Positions 9,771 to 17,265 of a DNA stretch of 64,000 nucleotides are shown piece after piece. Under the pieces are notes generated by a model. That model made no database searches. It was given only the letters and a program-made list of their open reading frames with translations, and was not told where the DNA came from. A program made the translations under genes and the position numbers. Position 1 is the first letter of the stretch, and every line of letters begins with the position of its first letter. The stretch lies in NCBI RefSeq assembly GCF_004768785.1, contig NZ_SRMQ01000009.1, forward strand, positions 1 to 64,000, in the 5' to 3' direction. This DNA comes from Caproiciproducens galactitolivorans. GTDB lineage: Bacteria > Bacillota > Clostridia > Oscillospirales > Acutalibacteraceae.

Positions 9771-11011
9771 GCATGGGCGACGCGGGACGGCGTTACGATA
9801 CAGTTGAGATAGACACATCCAAACATCTTCCTCAGAAAGAAAGGCGGAAAAGGAACCGGCGCAGCCACCGGGAGCCCCGTATTCCGCGCTGGGTCTATAA
9901 AATCATTGTCATCCTGATTCTTTGCGTAGTTTCGATGCTCGTTTGGTTTAACCGAAGTAATCTGACCCCTGAAAATGTGCTGGACTGGGTGCACGACAGC
10001 GTTGTCGGTATGGGCATCGGGGACGGGTTTCCGTCGAAAATCGTGGGCAATTCTGTTGCCGTTGGGAATTTTAAATCTGTAAACAAGGAAATCTATGTTC
10101 TCAGCGATACCGCGCTGACTGTGCTGAATTCCACGGCGAAAGCAGTCAGCAGCCGGCAGCACAGTTATTCACAGCCCGTGATGAAGGTGAGCGGGAACCG
10201 TATTTTAATTTATAATCTCGGCGGAAAGGGATATCAGCTGGAAAGCCAGAGCGGCACACTTGTGAAAAGTACGGCACAGAAGAATATTCTGGCGGGGGCG
10301 CTTGCGGGAAATGGGCGCTACGCGTTGGTTACGGAAGCGGACGGCTACCTAGGCTGCTTGACGGCCTACAATACAAAAAACAAGGCAATGTTCCGCTATT
10401 GGTTTTCCGATTATTACCCGGCCGCCGTTGCGCTGAACTACGACGGGACGAAAGCCGCGGTTGCCGCCGTGGGCACCAAGGACGGCGGGATGAACTCCGC
10501 GGTATACCTTTTCGACTTTAACGAGAATAAGACGGTTACGCCTGTCGCCGCATATGCGGAAAATATGATGCTCGATATTTCATGGAGCGATAAAGACACC
10601 GTTTCTGCTGTCGGCGACCGGTTGACTTCGGTCATTGATGCTGGCAGCCGTACAAAAACAGATTATGATTATCAAGGTATGCAGTTAAAGGCATATTGTA
10701 TGGATAGCGGCCGGACGGCCTTGGGACTTTCTGCTTTCGGAAACACCCAAAGCGGAAGACTGGTCGTGCTGAACGCTTCTGGCAGCGTAACGGCAAACAA
10801 TACGCTTGAACAGGATCCGGTGTCGGTGTCCCTTTACGGTGATACTGCGGCGGCTCTTTCACAGGGGAAAGTGCGGTTTTACTCCGCCTCAACGGGTAGA
10901 CCGGCCGGAAGCTGTGCCGCCGGAAGTGACGCGAGGGCGATTTCCCTGCATAACGAAACTTCAGTCTATATTCTGGGAGTATCCGAGATTCGTTACGCCA
11001 GCGCAAAATGA
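9767..11011 (+). CDS. DUF5711 single-pass membrane protein
   Basis: 414 residues. A basic cytoplasmic N terminus (about 45 residues) is followed by one transmembrane helix at about residues 47-67 and a large extracytoplasmic domain. That domain is rich in beta-strand repeats and resembles a WD40/beta-propeller-like DUF5711 protein. No catalytic motif is visible and the function is unknown. It begins with GTG 9767, overlapping truA (ATG at 9773 is an alternative). Its neighbours are a CvpA-like protein and pgsA, so a role at the cell envelope is possible but only inferred. Confidence 0.65.
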   Translation: MSMGDAGRRYDTVEIDTSKHLPQKERRKRNRRSHREPRIPRWVYKIIVILILCVVSMLVWFNRSNLTPENVLDWVHDSVVGMGIGDGFPSKIVGNSVAVGNFKSVNKEIYVLSDTALTVLNSTAKAVSSRQHSYSQPVMKVSGNRILIYNLGGKGYQLESQSGTLVKSTAQKNILAGALAGNGRYALVTEADGYLGCLTAYNTKNKAMFRYWFSDYYPAAVALNYDGTKAAVAAVGTKDGGMNSAVYLFDFNENKTVTPVAAYAENMMLDISWSDKDTVSAVGDRLTSVIDAGSRTKTDYDYQGMQLKAYCMDSGRTALGLSAFGNTQSGRLVVLNASGSVTANNTLEQDPVSVSLYGDTAAALSQGKVRFYSASTGRPAGSCAAGSDARAISLHNETSVYILGVSEIRYASAK

Positions 11012-11073
11012 GTCCTTGTGCTTAATTCTGATTTGTGCTATATTAATTTGAAACAATGCATTTGGAGGAAAAG

Positions 11074-11592
11074 ATGGGCGCCGTATTGGATATTTTGCTT
11101 TGCATGATAGCCCTTTGCTCGGTTGTATCGGGTTTTCGAATAGGACTGGTGCGCTCTCTGGCAGAATTGGTCGGCTATTTTTTTGCAATTGCCGCCTCTT
11201 TTGCGCTGTCGGATTATGTTACCGCGGTGGTCTGCGGGTATTTGAATAAACAGCAGGCGGTAACTCCGCTTGACCGCACATTTGTTAAGGTGATATCAAT
11301 ACTTGTTGTTTTCATTGTCCTTCAGATTCTGGTGCAAATGGCGGCCCGGGCACTTGACACAGTGTGCAGGCTTCCGGTGCTCCACGCAATAAATTCTCTG
11401 CTTGGTGGTGTTTTCGGCCTTTGCAAGGGCGTTTTGCTTGTGCTGGTGCTTTGTGCGCTTTTACGCTTTGTGCTTCCGTTTATTTCGGCGAAATTCCCGC
11501 AGATTCATGAAAAGGATATCAGCCAGTCAAGTATTTACAAGTATGCGGATACGATAAATCCAGTATATTTGCTGTATCAGGCGGAAATTTAG
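11074..11592 (+). CDS. CvpA-family membrane protein
   Basis: 172 residues with four hydrophobic helices. The N-terminal stretch GFRIGLVRSLAELVGYF is typical of CvpA/colicin V production family proteins, whose role in Firmicutes is unclear. ATG 11074 has GGAGG at the right distance. An upstream in-frame ATG at 11056 would overlap that ribosome site and is less likely. It sits 16 bp before pgsA. Confidence 0.75.
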   Translation: MGAVLDILLCMIALCSVVSGFRIGLVRSLAELVGYFFAIAASFALSDYVTAVVCGYLNKQQAVTPLDRTFVKVISILVVFIVLQILVQMAARALDTVCRLPVLHAINSLLGGVFGLCKGVLLVLVLCALLRFVLPFISAKFPQIHEKDISQSSIYKYADTINPVYLLYQAEI

Positions 11593-11608
11593 AATGAGGT
11601 TAATGTGA

Positions 11609-12220
11609 ATGAAAAACAGGAATAAGAATATTAATATACCAAACGGGCTGTCGGTTTTGCGCATTCTGCTTATCATTCCATTTGTCTATTATTTTATGCG
11701 CGATGAGCTGATACCCGCAGGTGTCGTATTAATTTTATCCGGACTTTCGGATATGTTCGATGGCCTGATTGCCCGCAAATTCAATCAGTTTACGGAATTG
11801 GGGCAGATGCTGGATCCGCTTTCCGATAAGCTGACGCAGGGAGCGGTTGCGGTCTGTCTGGCGATTGAACAGCCGGTTCTTATTCCGTTACTGGGAATCT
11901 TCGTCGTAAAAGAGATTTTAATGGTGTTTGCGGCGTGCCTTCTGATTAAAAAGAAAAAAAGGCCCACCGGTTCCAAATGGTACGGGAAGGTTGCAACGGT
12001 TCTATTTTATATTTCCTTTGCTGTTATTGTCGCGATGAAGGGGATCTGGCACATGGAAAATATGACCGTTACCGTTTCCTTGCTGTCGATTACAGCCGCA
12101 TTTATGATATACGCATTTATCCAGTACTTTAAAATTTTTCAGTCGATCCTTCATTCCGACGATCCGAAGGACGCGATTGATTTCAACGAGGTAATGGATA
12201 AAAAAGCATTCCGCAAATAA
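11609..12220 (+). CDS. pgsA: CDP-diacylglycerol-glycerol-3-phosphate phosphatidyltransferase
   Basis: 203 residues, multi-pass. It contains the complete CDP-alcohol phosphatidyltransferase signature from SDMFDGLIAR to the two aspartates in MLDPLSD. It makes phosphatidylglycerophosphate, the first committed step to phosphatidylglycerol. Length and start (ATG 11609) match PgsA. Other CDP-alcohol enzymes share the motif, so substrate is assigned by size and overall similarity. Confidence 0.88.
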   Translation: MKNRNKNINIPNGLSVLRILLIIPFVYYFMRDELIPAGVVLILSGLSDMFDGLIARKFNQFTELGQMLDPLSDKLTQGAVAVCLAIEQPVLIPLLGIFVVKEILMVFAACLLIKKKKRPTGSKWYGKVATVLFYISFAVIVAMKGIWHMENMTVTVSLLSITAAFMIYAFIQYFKIFQSILHSDDPKDAIDFNEVMDKKAFRK

Positions 12221-12267
12221 CTGACCTATCGATATATTTTTTGAAAGAGAAGAAGTGAGTTATTCCT

Positions 12268-14550
12268 ATGATGTGTTCGAGATGCCACAAAAGGCCGGCG
12301 GTTGTTTTTATTTCGCCGACAGTAAACTCCAGGGAAAGCCAGGGGCTTTGCCTTGTATGCGCAAAAGAGCTCGGAATTAAACCCGTAAACGACCTGATGG
12401 AAAAAATGGGGATTACCGAGGAGCAGATGGAAGCGATGGAATCGGAGCTGAACGAACTGATGGCTTCCAACCCGAATGACGAGGACGATGGCAGCAGCGA
12501 TGGATTCATTCCAGGGGGCGCCGCGACTTTTCCGTTCTTGCAGAATATTTTTTCCACCGGCGGAAATACGCCTGAAAAGGTACAGGACAATGAAACAGAA
12601 AAAAGGGAAAAGAAAGACAAGCGCAAGACAAAGCGCAAGCACCTGACCGCTTACTGCACCAATCTGACCGCGAAAGCGAAAGCCGGCGAAATTGACAATA
12701 TCATCGGGCGCGAGAAAGAAATTTCCCGCGTGATTCAGATTTTAAGCCGCCGTACAAAAAACAACCCCTGCCTGATCGGCGAGCCGGGCGTCGGTAAAAC
12801 CGCGGTGGCGGAAGGCCTTGCCCTGCGGATTGCGAACGGGATGGTTCCCGCAAGGCTGATGAAGAAGGAAATCCACCTGCTCGATTTGACCGCTCTGGTA
12901 GCCGGGACACAGTTCCGCGGTCAGTTTGAAAGCCGGATTAAAGGGCTGGTTGATGAGGTAAAGGCCGAGGGCAATATTATCCTCTTTATCGATGAAGTAC
13001 ACAACCTTGTCGGTACGGGCGACGCGGAAGGCTCTATGAACGCCGCCAACATTCTGAAACCCGCGCTTTCGAGAGGGGAAATTCAAGTCATCGGTGCAAC
13101 TACTTTTGTTGAGTACCGGAAATATATTGAAAAGGACGCGGCTCTGGAACGGCGTTTCCAGCCGGTAACCATTGCCGAACCATCCATTGAAGAGACCGTC
13201 GACGTGCTGATGGGGATCAAATCCTATTATGAAGCGTACCACCGCGTGCACGTGTCGGAGCAAATTGCGCGCAAGGCGGTTATCCTTTCCGAACGATATA
13301 TTAACGACCGTTTTCTCCCCGACAAGGCAATTGATCTTCTCGACGAATCCTGTGCCTGTGCCGCCCTGCGCAATATTTCGATGGCGGATTACGACGCAGC
13401 GAACTTCGAGCTGGAAAAGTTGCGGGAAGAGGAAGAGGAATTGACCGCGGAGGATGTGCAGCCGGATTACGAAAAATTGGCCGTCATCCGTACGGACATT
13501 TCCCGCCTTGAAGAAAAAACAAAGGAACTGGCCCCCAAAGCGCTTGGCGCAGAGGTGGAGGAAAGGGATATCGCCCGGGTGATTGAGCTTTGGACGGGTA
13601 TTCCTGCCAGTAAGATACAGGAAAATGAGCTGAAAAAGCTTTCCGATCTTGAGGATGTCCTCAATTCCAAGGTTATCGGCCAGCAGGAAGCCGTTAAGGC
13701 TGTTGCCGCGGCGATCCGCCGCAGCAGGGTGCAGATCAGCCCCCGCCGCAGGCCGGCCTCCTTTATTTTTGTAGGCCCCACAGGCATTGGAAAGACCGAA
13801 TTGGTGAAAGTGCTTTCCAAAGAGCTATTTGACACGCCAGAGACGCTTATACGGCTCGATATGTCCGAATTCATGGAGAAGCATTCGGTTTCCCGGATTA
13901 TCGGTTCTCCTCCGGGTTACGTCGGTTATGACGAAGCCGGGCAGGTTACCGAAAAGGTACGCCGCCGCCCGTACTCCGTCCTGCTCTTTGATGAAATCGA
14001 GAAAGCGCACCCGGATGTGATGAACATTCTGCTGCAAATACTCGATGAAGGCCATATTACCGACGCGCACGGTCGTTCCGTGAACTTTGAGAATACGGTA
14101 ATTGTGATGACTTCCAACGCGGGAAGCGAGAAAAAGGAAGGGACGCTCGGATTTACCAAAAACGAATCCGATGTTACCCGTGAAAAGGCTTTGAAGGCGC
14201 TGTCGGAGTTTTTGCGCCCCGAATTTTTGAGCCGTGTGGATGAAATCATCGTATTCCGCACGCTGGATGTAAATGATTATGAGAAGATTTCCCATCTCAT
14301 GCTGGATGAGTATGTGGATTCCCTGAAAGAACGCGGTATCCGTTTGGTTTATGACGACAGGGCGACCCGGTGGCTGGCGGAACATGCTTTCGGCAAAAAG
14401 AGCGGCGCCAGGGATCTTCGCAATTTAATCCGCCGCGAAGTGGAGGATCGAATCGCCTCCCTGATTGTGGAGAATTACGCAGATGCGATTACCGGCATAT
14501 CGGTGACCGTGGATGATTCAAATGCAATTCGGCTGGATGTTTTAAAATAA
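12268..14550 (+). CDS. ClpE-like Clp ATPase with N-terminal zinc finger
   Basis: 760 residues. The N terminus carries CSRCHK and CLVCAKE, a four-cysteine zinc ribbon as in ClpE, in place of the ClpC double Clp-N domain. Two AAA+ modules follow (Walker A GEPGVGKT and GPTGIGKTE), separated by a charged coiled-coil middle segment. An LGF tripeptide in EGTLGFTK corresponds to the ClpP-docking loop. It should unfold proteins for ClpP. An acidic/serine linker lies between the zinc ribbon and AAA1. No CtsR-type operator was recognised upstream. ClpC-like naming is possible, but the zinc ribbon favours ClpE. Confidence 0.85.
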   Translation: MMCSRCHKRPAVVFISPTVNSRESQGLCLVCAKELGIKPVNDLMEKMGITEEQMEAMESELNELMASNPNDEDDGSSDGFIPGGAATFPFLQNIFSTGGNTPEKVQDNETEKREKKDKRKTKRKHLTAYCTNLTAKAKAGEIDNIIGREKEISRVIQILSRRTKNNPCLIGEPGVGKTAVAEGLALRIANGMVPARLMKKEIHLLDLTALVAGTQFRGQFESRIKGLVDEVKAEGNIILFIDEVHNLVGTGDAEGSMNAANILKPALSRGEIQVIGATTFVEYRKYIEKDAALERRFQPVTIAEPSIEETVDVLMGIKSYYEAYHRVHVSEQIARKAVILSERYINDRFLPDKAIDLLDESCACAALRNISMADYDAANFELEKLREEEEELTAEDVQPDYEKLAVIRTDISRLEEKTKELAPKALGAEVEERDIARVIELWTGIPASKIQENELKKLSDLEDVLNSKVIGQQEAVKAVAAAIRRSRVQISPRRRPASFIFVGPTGIGKTELVKVLSKELFDTPETLIRLDMSEFMEKHSVSRIIGSPPGYVGYDEAGQVTEKVRRRPYSVLLFDEIEKAHPDVMNILLQILDEGHITDAHGRSVNFENTVIVMTSNAGSEKKEGTLGFTKNESDVTREKALKALSEFLRPEFLSRVDEIIVFRTLDVNDYEKISHLMLDEYVDSLKERGIRLVYDDRATRWLAEHAFGKKSGARDLRNLIRREVEDRIASLIVENYADAITGISVTVDDSNAIRLDVLK

Positions 14551-14573
14551 ATGAAGGAAAATTGAATTTCGTA

Positions 14574-14603
14574 TTGACATTTGCCACTGAACTATGCTAA
14601 AAT
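14574..14603 (+). promoter_or_regulatory. Promoter of tRNA cluster 1
   Basis: TTGACA (14574-14579), an 18-bp spacer and TAAAAT (14598-14603) lie 19 bp before tRNA-Gly. Confidence 0.7.
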
Positions 14604-14621
14604 AATAGCCGTCGCTAAAAT

Positions 14622-14695
14622 GCGAGTGTAGTTCAGTGGTAGAACTCCAGCCTTCCAAGCTGGTTGTGTGGGTTCGATTCCCATCACTCGCTCCA
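14622..14695 (+). tRNA. tRNA-Gly (TCC)
   Basis: Cloverleaf with acceptor GCGAGTG/CACTCGC, anticodon stem CCAGC/GCTGG around loop CTTCCAA (anticodon TCC) and encoded CCA end. It is first of five tRNAs. Confidence 0.96.
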
Positions 14696-14702
14696 TGGCT
14701 TT

Positions 14703-14779
14703 GCGCCAATAGCTCAGCTGGATAGAGCAACTGCCTTCTAAGCAGTAGGTCAGGGGTTCGAGTCCCTTTTGGCGCGCCA
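14703..14779 (+). tRNA. tRNA-Arg (TCT)
   Basis: Acceptor GCGCCAA/TTGGCGC, anticodon stem ACTGC/GCAGT, loop CTTCTAA (anticodon TCT), encoded CCA. It lies 7 bp after tRNA-Gly. Confidence 0.96.
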
Positions 14780-14785
14780 TATGAT

Positions 14786-14863
14786 GGTGGATGTAGCTTA
14801 GCTGGTTAAAGCGCCAGTTTGTGGCACTGGAGACCGTGGGTTCGAATCCCATCTTCCACCCCA
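14786..14863 (+). tRNA. tRNA-His (GTG)
   Basis: Anticodon loop TTGTGGC in stem CCAGT/ACTGG gives GTG. The extra 5' G(-1) opposite discriminator C73, the histidine identity element, is present, as is an encoded CCA. The acceptor stem contains one T-T mismatch at pair 6-67. Confidence 0.94.
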
Positions 14864-14908
14864 TATAAAAATTTGGCGCGGACATGCTGAGAGTTCCGCG
14901 CTTCATAT

Positions 14909-14984
14909 TGGGCTGTAGCCAAGGGGTAAGGCAACGGACTTTGACTCCGTCATTCCGTAGGTTCAAATCCTGCCAGCCCAGCCA
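14909..14984 (+). tRNA. tRNA-Gln (TTG)
   Basis: Acceptor TGGGCTG/CAGCCCA, anticodon loop CTTTGAC (TTG) in stem ACGGA/TCCGT, encoded CCA. An imperfect hairpin at 14989-15019 follows without a clear T-tract. Confidence 0.95.
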
Positions 14985-15029
14985 AAACGCCTGTCTGCGG
15001 GCTTTGTACGCGGACAGGCAAATTAATTG

Positions 15030-15058
15030 TTGACACCAGTATCGAAAACTGGTATAAT
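15030..15058 (+). promoter_or_regulatory. Consensus promoter of tRNA-Lys
   Basis: Perfect TTGACA (15030-15035), 17-bp spacer and perfect TATAAT (15053-15058). The spacer itself begins and ends with an inverted repeat CCAGT/ACTGG. Confidence 0.85.
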
Positions 15059-15073
15059 ATATAAGTTGGTTAT

Positions 15074-15149
15074 GAATCATTAGCTCAGTCGGTAGAGCAC
15101 TTGACTTTTAATCAAGGTGTCCGGGGTTCGAATCCCCGATGGTTCACCA
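15074..15149 (+). tRNA. tRNA-Lys (TTT)
   Basis: Acceptor GAATCAT/ATGGTTC with one G-T pair, anticodon loop CTTTTAA (TTT) in stem TTGA/TCAA, discriminator A and encoded CCA. It has its own consensus promoter. Confidence 0.95.
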
Positions 15150-15160
15150 AACAAAAACAG

Positions 15161-15215
15161 AGAAAACCTGCATAAATGCTGAACATTTCAGTAATTTGTG
15201 TGGGTTTTCTTTTTG
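15161..15215 (+). terminator. Terminator after tRNA-Lys
   Basis: AGAAAACC (15161-15168) pairs with GGTTTTCT (15203-15210). A small internal CTGAA/TTCAG hairpin lies inside and a T-rich tail follows. Confidence 0.7.
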
Positions 15216-15302
15216 TCAAAATATAGATTTGTGCTGATTTATCGTCGGTTACTACCGCTTTTATGGTATCTTTTCATTTGCTTTTTTCGGCTGGTTGGAA
15301 GA

Positions 15303-15434
15303 TATAACGTTCAATATCAACAGAGCAATCGGCAGGATGTCAAGAAGGGCGAAGTCATCACCTACGACATGGTGGATTTGGATGCTTTTTCCTTGGTGTA
15401 CCAGCTCAGAAAGCTGCAGGATAGATTCTTCTAA
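15303..15434 (+). pseudogene. 3' fragment resembling a SAF-domain oxidoreductase
   Basis: A 43-residue open stretch ending at a stop codon (with VKKGEVITYDMVDLD and LRKLQDRFF) resembles the C-terminal SAF tail of homoserine-dehydrogenase-like oxidoreductases. There is no corresponding N-terminal coding sequence upstream: the frame runs straight into the tRNA terminator. I read it as the remnant of a deleted gene. The family match is by eye and moderate. Confidence 0.4.
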
Positions 15435-15610
15435 TTTCCGTCCCGGCAGGCGAAAGTTTTCCGCATGCTTATAACGGATAAAGCCATCAGAGATTTTGTC
15501 TCATTAACAATATTGAAGAATTTTCGCAAAAGAAGCTGAAAGAAAACGATGAAAAGTACCTCCTTAAATTAAATGGATTATCCCCCAGAAAACGGACAGT
15601 AAAAAAGAGA

Positions 15611-15644
15611 CCTCCTGTTGTAGAATGGAAAGTACAACAGGAGG
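15611..15644 (+). promoter_or_regulatory. RBS-sequestering hairpin of the IS remnant
   Basis: A perfect 12-bp inverted repeat (15611-15622 with 15633-15644, 10-base loop). Its right arm contains the AGGAGG ribosome site for the OrfA-like start at 15652. A transcript entering from outside would fold and hide this site. Confidence 0.65.
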
Positions 15645-15651
15645 TAATTTT

Positions 15652-15882
15652 ATGCCCAGAAAATATACAAAAGTAGAAATGTTAAGCGAGGAAGTATTCC
15701 GTCGAAAGGCATCTGGAGAAACGAACCGAGAAATACGAGAAAGCTACGGACTAACAAAATATCAAATCAAACAGTTGGTCAGCCGCCAACATTGGAAGGC
15801 GTGCTTGATTGCCAACGGGTATATACCTCTTCCTAAAGGCAGGCCACGAAAAATACCGTACCAAGTTTTCCAGTTGCGCTGA
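15652..15882 (+). pseudogene. Truncated IS3-type OrfA (HTH) protein
   Basis: 76 codons beginning MPRKYTKVEML after AGGAGG. SGETNREIRESYGLTKYQIK is a helix-turn-helix of the kind found in OrfA of IS3-family elements. The normal downstream part and the OrfA/OrfB frameshift region are missing: after residue ~70 the frame runs into OrfB-derived sequence and stops. It might still be translated as a small DNA-binding protein. Confidence 0.6.
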
Positions 15883-15985
15883 AGTTGAACAGGCAGTAGC
15901 TGAATATGTCCAATTTTACAATTATGAGCGTATTAACATGAAAAACGGCCTCACTCCGTCCGAAATACGGAGCAAGACCGCCTAA
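15881..15985 (+). pseudogene. C-terminal remnant of IS3 OrfB transposase
   Basis: 35 codons in a different frame from OrfA, with the segments FYNYERINMKNGLTPSEIR and a terminal stop codon. This matches the end of DDE transposases of IS3-type elements (YNxxRxH...LTPxE). The catalytic D, D and E region has been deleted. Confidence 0.65.
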
Positions 15986-16234
15986 ATCTGAGCTATTCTG
16001 CGACAGGGCTTTTATTTCTTTGTCTGTTCAATCGGGAACAGTCCAATAGAACTGTTGCAGGCGCGTTTTTTAATTTGCCAAAACAGATGTAAAACACCTT
16101 GCGATATCATGCTTCAGACCACATTCTTGCTTTCACCATTCGCTTTTTTTTGCCCATAAATTTTTTATATTTGCTCTGCGTTCCGCATGTTCGCGCCCCG
16201 TTTCATACATTGTGACATGTTTTCTTAAAAAGTC

Positions 16235-16263
16235 TTGACATTCGGTAAAGAACGTGGTATTAT
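16235..16263 (+). promoter_or_regulatory. Promoter of tRNA cluster 2
   Basis: TTGACA (16235-16240), 17-bp spacer, TATTAT (16258-16263), 20 bp before tRNA-Thr. The interval 16046-16234 upstream shows no gene. Confidence 0.8.
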
Positions 16264-16282
16264 ACATAAGCGCTGTGAAAAT

Positions 16283-16358
16283 GCTGGCGTAGCTCAGTTG
16301 GTAGAGCAGCTGATTTGTAATCAGCAGGTCGGGGGTTCAAGTCCGTCTGCCAGCTCCA
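16283..16358 (+). tRNA. tRNA-Thr (TGT)
   Basis: Acceptor GCTGGCG/TGCCAGC, anticodon loop TTTGTAA (TGT) in stem GCTGA/TCAGC, discriminator T, encoded CCA. Confidence 0.95.
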
Positions 16359-16396
16359 AGCGTTAAAAGGAGTTTTGGAAACAAAACTCCATATAT

Positions 16397-16482
16397 GGAG
16401 GAGTTCCCGAGTGGCCAAAGGGGGCAGACTGTAAATCTGTTGCTTTATAGCTTCGATGGTCCGAATCCATCCTCCTCCACCA
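16397..16482 (+). tRNA. tRNA-Tyr (GTA)
   Basis: 86 bases with the long variable arm of bacterial tRNA-Tyr. Acceptor GGAGGAG/CTCCTCC, anticodon loop CTGTAAA (GTA), encoded CCA. Confidence 0.95.
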
Positions 16483-16486
16483 GATG

Positions 16487-16520
16487 AAAACCCGCATGGT
16501 CTAATAACCATGCGGGTTTT
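16487..16520 (+). terminator. Terminator after tRNA-Tyr
   Basis: A 14-bp perfect stem (16487-16500 with 16507-16520) whose 3' arm ends in TTTT. The AAAA on the other side also allows termination of the opposite strand. Confidence 0.85.
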
Positions 16521-16572
16521 GCTATGCGCTGAAAGATTGAAATAATATCCGATACGAAGGAGAATCCAAGGT

Positions 16573-16955
16573 ATGAAAATGATTACCGGAAAAGTACTGT
16601 CACTCATTCTCACTTACACTATGCTGTTCGCTATGATACAGGCGCATGGGCGATTCCATTCTGCTTGATACCACAGCTACACCATGCCGATCAACGGCAA
16701 TTATGAAATCGGTTGGCGGCGGAACCCCGGGGAACTTCGGTAAAAGTTTATTCCACCAATCCCAATATTGCGAGCGTGACAAAGCAGGCAAACGGAAATT
16801 ATAAAATAACCGGCAGAAAAAATGGTACGGTTTACATTATGTATGACGTGTATGACAGCAAGAACAAGTTGCTCACCCATGTGTCCGTCCGTCTTGATGT
16901 AAAAACCGGAATCCGTCTGGGCGGCGACTCTACAAGGCAGTTCGGGGTGTTCTAA
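16573..16955 (+). pseudogene. Broken gene for a small secreted Ig-like (Big_2-type) protein
   Basis: After GGAG, ATG 16573 opens a typical signal peptide of about 26 residues. The frame then hits an in-frame TGA at 16666-16668 but continues with coding-like sequence (YTMPINGNYEIG) to about 16710. There it must shift frame to reach VKVYSTNPNIASVTK and ITGRKNGTVYIMYDVYD, up to the stop codon at 16955. The last part looks like a bacterial Ig-like beta-sandwich. One nonsense codon plus one frameshift make it a pseudogene unless these are sequencing errors. Confidence 0.6.
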
Positions 16956-16985
16956 AGGACAATTTAAATTTCTTTTCAATCTTCA

Positions 16986-17024
16986 AATTTCACCCAATTC
17001 ACAAAATATGGATTGGGTGAAATT
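16986..17024. terminator. Hairpin after the Ig-like pseudogene
   Basis: A 13-bp perfect inverted repeat (16986-16998 with 17012-17024) with AT-rich flanks could end transcription in either direction. The rest of 17025-17265 is AT-rich and holds no gene. A TATAAT at 17195-17200 is a possible -10 for the next operon. Confidence 0.5.
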
Positions 17025-17265
17025 GTTTCTGCATAATTGTTGTAGCAAATCCGCATTGCCAAATGGACGGAGGGTTTGCTTATCCGGCATGTTTCGAATC
17101 CCATTTGCAAAAACCGTTTTGTAGATAGATTAAGAAACAACATAAAAATAATATATAATGACATATTTATCTGATTAAACAGTACATATAATTTTATAAT
17201 AGAGACAAATTTTTTTGTAAACAGCTAATATTTTTGTGCGGCTTTATTGTGCTGGAGGTGCTGAT

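Larger units (their letters stand above)
15574..16045 (+). mobile_element. Internally deleted IS3-family element
   Basis: About 470 bp. It has imperfect terminal inverted repeats (left 15574-15612, right 16006-16045; the reverse complement of the left aligns along about 39 bases with the right). Inside are the 5' part of an OrfA-like helix-turn-helix protein and, directly after its stop codon, the last 35 codons of an OrfB-like DDE transposase. Intact relatives are about 1.2-1.5 kb, so most of the transposase is gone. It sits between two tRNA clusters. Confidence 0.65.

Noticed and set aside
15198-15434. 78-codon open frame taken as an intact gene
   Set aside because: Its first half is translated terminator and AT-rich sequence; only the last 43 codons look like protein, so it is listed as a gene remnant.
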